This document shows positions 14,662 to 18,630 of a DNA stretch of 18,630 nucleotides, in pieces. Location of the stretch: NCBI GenBank assembly GCA_020349865.1, contig CP070700.1, forward strand, positions 530,594-549,223, in the 5' to 3' direction. This DNA is from Desulfobacteraceae bacterium (lineage in GTDB: Bacteria > Desulfobacterota > DSM-4660 > Desulfatiglandales > Desulfatiglandaceae). Made by a program: the position numbers and the translations under genes. Position 1 is the first letter of the stretch. Each line of letters starts with the position of its first letter. The notes under the pieces were generated by a model. The model did no database searches, was not told the DNA's origin, and saw nothing but the letters and a program-made list of their open reading frames with translations.

Positions 14662-16157
14662 GCGGAACAGGGCAAGAGACTCAGACTAACAAACCTCTGG
14701 CATATCGTGTACCAAAGTCAGTGCAATACTATGAAAGCAATGGTTCCCCTGTATTGATTCTTCGTCTTCCCTTAAAGGCAATCACTATTCATCCTTCCTG
14801 GAAATACGTTTTTACACATCTTTCAAAGGGAAACTTTGTCACCTTTGAAAATATCGTATCACTGATGCAGCATGCCGATTCTGAAGAGATTGAGATCTTC
14901 CTAAATGGCTTGGTTCATAAAGGATTTCTTGAACGGGAAGGTTTCCCCGTACTTACTAATTATCCGCCTGTCTCGATTATTATCCCCGTGAGAAACAGAC
15001 CGGAAGAAATCGCAAGCTGTCTTCAATCCTTAAGTCAGCTTGATTACCCGGAAGAAAAAATAGAAGTATTTGTAATAGATGACGCCTCCGATGATGATAC
15101 CCCTGCCGCTGTTTCTAAATTTCCGGTAAATCTAATTTCCACGAAAGAGCATAAGCAAGCTCCTTTTTGTCGGAATTTGGCAGCCAGAGAAGCGACCGGT
15201 GAAATCTTGGCTTTTTTAGATTCGGACTGCTCGGCAGACCCGTTATGGTTTAAAGAACTCATCCATGCTTTTAGGGATCCATCTCTGGGGGCAGTGGGAG
15301 GTGTGGTTGACGCTTTCTATAACGAAAAAGGCTTGGATCGCTATGAGGAAGTCAAGTCGTCTCTGAATATGGGGCATTGGTTTAAGAGTTCTCGAGAGGG
15401 TGATCATTTTTTTTATGTCCCCTCCTGCAACCTTCTGGTGAGACGGATTCTCTTTTTAAGGCTGGGCGGTTTTAGAGATGATATGTATGTAGGAGAAGAC
15501 GTAGATTTTTGCTGGAGATTGCAGGATCTAGGGTACCATGTTGAATATTGGCCGGTTGGCAGGGTGTTCCATAAACACCGCAATAGAATATGGCAGTTTT
15601 GCACCCGGCGTTTTGATTATGGAACATCAGAGCCATTATTACAGCAAGCACATGAGAAAAGAATCAAACAATTTTTTCTTCCCCCAGCGGAGACTCTCTT
15701 CTGGGTGCTGATCGTTTTATACATTATTTTAAAGTGGATACCTCTTTTAGGTTTGTGCGTAATAAACATTTTGATCGATTCTCTGTTTAAATTCATCCGG
15801 ACACGAAAAAAAAATATTCCAATAAAATTTCCCCGGCTTTTGCGGGCTACATTTCGAGGTTATCTCGCCTTTTACTATCATTGTTGTGCTTTTATCTCTC
15901 GCTATTATCTAATATTGGCTGTATTAATCCTCCCCTTCGTACCCTTGGCATCATTGATAGTATTCGGCATGCATTTTTTGACAGGACTCGTGGAGTATTT
16001 CATAAATAAACCACATTTAAATTTCCCTTTATTTGTATTTTATTTTTCTTTGGATCAACTCGCTTATCAATCAGGAGTGTGGTGGGGTTGCCTTAAAAGG
16101 CTTTATTTTAGACCTGTTAATCCGCAGCTTGTGAGCAAGATCCCTTTAAAGGAATAA
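14658..16157 (+). CDS. mftF: Mycofactocin glycosyltransferase MftF
   Basis: This 499-residue family-2 glycosyltransferase starts at the ATG that overlaps the SDR stop (ATGA). An in-frame ATG 15 bases upstream (14643) is possible but less likely. Residues about 20-95 form a PqqD-like region of the kind seen at the MftF N-terminus. The GT-A fold runs about 105-330, with VSIIIPVRNR, VIDDAS, the metal-binding DSD (188-190) and the catalytic GED (279-281). Hydrophobic helices at about 346-374 and 416-446 anchor it in the membrane. In mycobacteria MftF adds a beta-1,4-glucose chain to the mycofactocin tyrosine-derived ring, so the cofactor here is probably oligoglycosylated too. A radical SAM gene starts one base after its stop. 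Confidence 0.9.
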   Translation: MSGTGQETQTNKPLAYRVPKSVQYYESNGSPVLILRLPLKAITIHPSWKYVFTHLSKGNFVTFENIVSLMQHADSEEIEIFLNGLVHKGFLEREGFPVLTNYPPVSIIIPVRNRPEEIASCLQSLSQLDYPEEKIEVFVIDDASDDDTPAAVSKFPVNLISTKEHKQAPFCRNLAAREATGEILAFLDSDCSADPLWFKELIHAFRDPSLGAVGGVVDAFYNEKGLDRYEEVKSSLNMGHWFKSSREGDHFFYVPSCNLLVRRILFLRLGGFRDDMYVGEDVDFCWRLQDLGYHVEYWPVGRVFHKHRNRIWQFCTRRFDYGTSEPLLQQAHEKRIKQFFLPPAETLFWVLIVLYIILKWIPLLGLCVINILIDSLFKFIRTRKKNIPIKFPRLLRATFRGYLAFYYHCCAFISRYYLILAVLILPFVPLASLIVFGMHFLTGLVEYFINKPHLNFPLFVFYFSLDQLAYQSGVWWGCLKRLYFRPVNPQLVSKIPLKE

Positions 16158-16158
16158 G

Positions 16159-17307
16159 ATGACCGATCCAATACTTAAATTAATTAGCCGTCTTTTTAAA
16201 AATGGCATTCATTTTCAATATCTTAAATGGACCGGTAAACCTGGAAAGCCCCAGGCGATTAGCATTGAAATAACTCATCATTGTATCGCTAAATGCATCA
16301 TGTGTAATATCTGGAAGATCCCTCGAGAAGTGCCCATCCTTACCATGGAGGATTGGATCCATCTCCTCTCATTGGATCTTTTATCTGATGTCAGGGAATT
16401 GGATATAACCGGAGGTGAACCTTTTTTAAGAAATGACTTACCCGATCTTTTTATAGCCATTTGTGAATTGAAACATAAAAATCTGAGAGCCCTTAAGTCC
16501 ATTGCCGTTACAACGAATGGTCTTTTGACCCATCGTGTATTAGACTTTACTGAAATGATTGTTCAAAAGCTGAAGAATGAGAATATTGACTTGGTCATGG
16601 TCTGCGCAATGGATGCCATCGGAGAGATACATGAAAAGATAAGAAACTACAAAGATGCTTGGGCAAAAGTAAATGAAACGGTTAAAGGACTGAAGAGGCT
16701 GAGGGAAAGATTTTCCAACCTTATCATTGGATTAAAAACGACGATATTGCCCATAAACGTGGGGCAGCTTGAATCTATAGCTCAATACGCAGATTCAAAT
16801 GGTTTGTTTACTATCATCTCACCCTGTATCATTACAGAGGCTCGTTATTTAAACCCTGATCGAGTCAATAATCTGGCTTTCGGTCAGCAAGATACCGAAA
16901 AAATGATTTTATTTTATGAAAGCGATCGTTTCAAATGGAGTTATCATGGCAATAAGCTGGTCCAATATTTTAGAACAGGAGTCATGTGGAAACCTTGTTC
17001 ATGTGGTTTTAATTATTTTTTTGTTCGAAGCACCGGAGAGCTCTTTTTATGTCCCCTTATAAATATTAGCTTAGGAAACATTAAAGAGGTGGATGTAGAA
17101 GACCTTTTTCTATCAAAAAATGCATCCAGAATTCGTCGAAAAATCGGTCAATTTCCTGAATGCCGGGGATGTACTGAGCCCGGATTAGAACGATATGCCC
17201 TTCCTTATGAGGGATTCACTTATCTTTCTTTGTTATTAAAGATGGGGAGAGGGACATTTTTTCAACTACACCGCCATATGGGGCTTGATAAATATATCGG
17301 TTTTTAA
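16159..17307 (+). CDS. Second radical SAM/SPASM protein, function unknown
   Basis: This 382-residue protein has the SAM cluster motif C42-x3-C46-x2-C49 (HHCIAKCIMC) and the ITGGEPF motif. Its C-terminal SPASM-like cysteines lie in KPCSCG, FLCPL and ECRGC. It starts one base after the mftF stop with AAAGGA six bases upstream, so it belongs to the same transcript. It is distinct from MftC: the N-terminus is longer, the auxiliary cysteine pattern is sparser, and the C-terminus continues about 45 residues past the last Cys. No second precursor peptide is visible. Its target could be MftA or a glycosylated intermediate, which would make it an added tailoring step, or an unrelated substrate. The enzyme class is firm. 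The role is unknown. Confidence 0.8.
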   Translation: MTDPILKLISRLFKNGIHFQYLKWTGKPGKPQAISIEITHHCIAKCIMCNIWKIPREVPILTMEDWIHLLSLDLLSDVRELDITGGEPFLRNDLPDLFIAICELKHKNLRALKSIAVTTNGLLTHRVLDFTEMIVQKLKNENIDLVMVCAMDAIGEIHEKIRNYKDAWAKVNETVKGLKRLRERFSNLIIGLKTTILPINVGQLESIAQYADSNGLFTIISPCIITEARYLNPDRVNNLAFGQQDTEKMILFYESDRFKWSYHGNKLVQYFRTGVMWKPCSCGFNYFFVRSTGELFLCPLINISLGNIKEVDVEDLFLSKNASRIRRKIGQFPECRGCTEPGLERYALPYEGFTYLSLLLKMGRGTFFQLHRHMGLDKYIGF

Positions 17308-17316
17308 ATAACAAAC

Positions 17317-17772
17317 ATGAGTGAAGAAATTAAAGCCGTAAGAGAGCTCATTGCATCATTGCCGAACACCGCTGGAATGTCCATTCATGAATTTCGTACC
17401 TTCATGAATAAAACTGCCGCTTCGCTCCACTTACCGCGAGGGGCGTCAGTTGAAACGATAGATGCAGACGGTGTTCCTGCAGAATGGGTGAAAACACTCA
17501 AAACAAATAACGATTCTGCAATACTGTATTTGCATGGCGGTGGTTACGTTGCAGGATCCACTGCATTTTCTCGCCAGTTGGCTGCCTACATTTCAATTAA
17601 TGCCGAAGCTCCGTTGCTTTTACTGAGTTATCGTTTCGTTCCTGAAAATCCATTTCCAGCAGCTCTTGATGATGCGATAAATGATTATCGCTGGCTAGTC
17701 GGGAAAGGTATTTCGCTTAATCGGATCTCAATCACGGGGGATTCCACAATATTGTCACCGCTTTGTATTTGA
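17317..17772 (+). pseudogene. Truncated alpha/beta hydrolase (hormone-sensitive-lipase type)
   Basis: The first 143 codons match the N-terminal half of an esterase of the HSL family, with the oxyanion-hole HGGG at 73-76, SYRFVPENPFPAALDD, and the nucleophile elbow GDS at 141-143. The family continues SAGG and runs to about 300 residues. Here it breaks directly after the Ser, adds eight unrelated residues (TILSPLCI) and stops. The catalytic Asp and His are missing, so it should be inactive. DNA after the break does not continue the hydrolase in any frame. This points to a deletion or recombination near 17745 and not a point frameshift. It follows the radical SAM gene by nine bases. Confidence 0.8.
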
Positions 17773-17866
17773 CATATCATTCGAAGAACTATAGTGAACA
17801 GGGTATTCAGGCGAAGGCGAATAAAAAAAGCTGGTGGACTGCTTCATGTGAAGGGAGGATATACAA

Positions 17867-18499
17867 TTGAATTTTCTGGAAAAAATTGCGGCCGCCATTG
17901 AGAAAGGGGATCGGGGGGTTTATGTACTTATCCGTGCTGCGTTGCAGGAAGGAATCCCGGCCAGAGAGTTATTGGAACACGGACTGGTGGTGGGTATGGA
18001 TGAGGTTGGCAAGAAATTTAACAACGGACAGGCCTACCTGCCCGAGATCATGATTGCTGCCAGAGCAGCCCAGTCTGCACTGGACGTACTCAGACCTGCA
18101 ATTTCCCAAAGCGGTGTGCCTCCCAAAGGGAAAATTGTGTTTGGAACTATCGAGGGAGACCTGCATGACATCGGTAAAAATCTTGTCCGTATGGTGCTTG
18201 AGGCAGAGGGCTTTGACATCATCGATCTTGGAGTGGATGTCTCACCCGCAAAGTTTCAAGAAGCAGCAAAGGATAAAGGTGCCGATGTTGTCGCCATTTC
18301 GGCGCTACTGACCACCACCATGCCCAATATTCCCGCGGTGCTAGAAGCGTTGAACGAAGGGGGACTCAGACCCGAGGTGAAAGTTATGATCGGAGGGGCA
18401 CCTATTACCGCTGGCTTTGCCCGTGAGGTGGGCGCGGACGGCTATGGAAAGGATTGCTACCAAGCAGTGGATGTCGCCAAGAGCCTAATGGGGCTTTGA
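17867..18499 (+). CDS. Corrinoid (cobalamin-binding) protein of a methyltransferase system
   Basis: This 210-residue protein has a helical N-terminal cap (1-85, with VGKKFNNGQAYLPEI) and a B12-binding Rossmann domain. The signature is D98-x-H100-x2-G103, where H100 is the lower cobalt ligand, followed by SALLTTTM and IGGAPIT. It is the size and build of MtbC/MttC/MtaC-type proteins, which carry a methyl group between two methyltransferases. The start is a TTG at 17867, eight bases after GGAGG in AAGGGAGGAT. The next gene, 29 bases on, is a UroD-family methyltransferase, as expected for such a unit. The methyl donor cannot be named. A link to the mycofactocin genes is not shown by the sequence. 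Confidence 0.9.
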   Translation: MNFLEKIAAAIEKGDRGVYVLIRAALQEGIPARELLEHGLVVGMDEVGKKFNNGQAYLPEIMIAARAAQSALDVLRPAISQSGVPPKGKIVFGTIEGDLHDIGKNLVRMVLEAEGFDIIDLGVDVSPAKFQEAAKDKGADVVAISALLTTTMPNIPAVLEALNEGGLRPEVKVMIGGAPITAGFAREVGADGYGKDCYQAVDVAKSLMGL

Positions 18500-18528
18500 C
18501 ACTGAAATACCCTTTATGAGGAACTCAA

Positions 18529-18630
18529 ATGAATGCAAGAGAACGCTTTGTGAAGATCGCTCGCTTTCAGTTGCCTAACGCTATTTATTTATCACCTTAT
18601 ACCCAAAGTGTATGGTACAAAACCATAAAA
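18529..18630 (+). CDS. Uroporphyrinogen-decarboxylase-family protein (5' end only)
   Basis: Thirty-four codons remain before the window ends. ATG 18529 has GAGGA (18518-18522) six bases upstream. The start MNARERFVKIARF matches the usual MNxRERF opening of UroD-like corrinoid methyltransferases (MtaA/MtbA/CmuA relatives). The gene's place right after a corrinoid protein supports that role over heme synthesis. The rest of the protein and its zinc site are out of view. Confidence 0.7.
   Translation, partial: MNARERFVKIARFQLPNAIYLSPYTQSVWYKTIK

Noticed and set aside
1..18630. CRISPR arrays, tRNA or rRNA genes, insertion sequences
   Set aside because: I saw no regularly spaced repeats, no cloverleaf-like conserved tRNA boxes, no rRNA segments and no transposase or terminal repeats on reading both strands.

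Overview
The window (about 45% G+C by eye) looks like the chromosome of an anaerobic bacterium, most likely a Desulfobacterota-type sulfate reducer or syntroph. I infer this from a heme-b/HdrD-like membrane oxidoreductase next to electron-transfer flavoprotein (ETF) genes, a seven-heme c-type cytochrome, tandem FadH/Old Yellow Enzyme (OYE) flavoproteins and a corrinoid methyltransferase unit. No 16S gene or other marker is present, so the lineage is not proven.

The centre (about 2.2-17.3 kb, all + strand) is a mycofactocin locus. The key is a 47-codon gene at 3541-3684 whose product ends in IDGVCGVY. This is the mycofactocin precursor MftA, whose usual ending is IDGMCGVY. It is followed by mftB (PqqD-like peptide chaperone) and mftC (radical SAM/SPASM maturase), which overlap. 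Further on come a mycofactocin-type SDR, mftF (glycosyltransferase) and a second radical SAM/SPASM protein. A zinc alcohol dehydrogenase of the NDMA-dependent, mycofactocin-linked type precedes mftA. Between mftC and the SDR lies a redox block: two FadH/OYE-like flavoproteins, ETF alpha, a seven-heme membrane-anchored cytochrome c, a heme-b/iron-sulfur/CCG-domain membrane protein (ETF:quinone or HdrDE type), and ETF beta.

My reading of how they work together is as follows. The ADH and SDR hold nicotinamide tightly and pass substrate electrons to mycofactocin. The flavoproteins re-oxidise mycofactocin and hand electrons to ETF. ETF delivers them to the membrane protein and cytochrome, and so to the respiratory chain. 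This would be an anaerobic counterpart of the mycobacterial route that uses MftG. mftD and mftE are not in the window.

The left flank (1-1764, minus strand, cut by the window edge) is a sensor histidine kinase. Its N-terminal membrane domain resembles a CDP-alcohol phosphatidyltransferase that has lost catalytic aspartates. The right flank begins with an alpha/beta-hydrolase gene broken exactly at its nucleophile elbow. It continues with a corrinoid protein and the start of a uroporphyrinogen-decarboxylase-family methyltransferase. The mycofactocin block therefore seems to end at a rearrangement junction near 17745.
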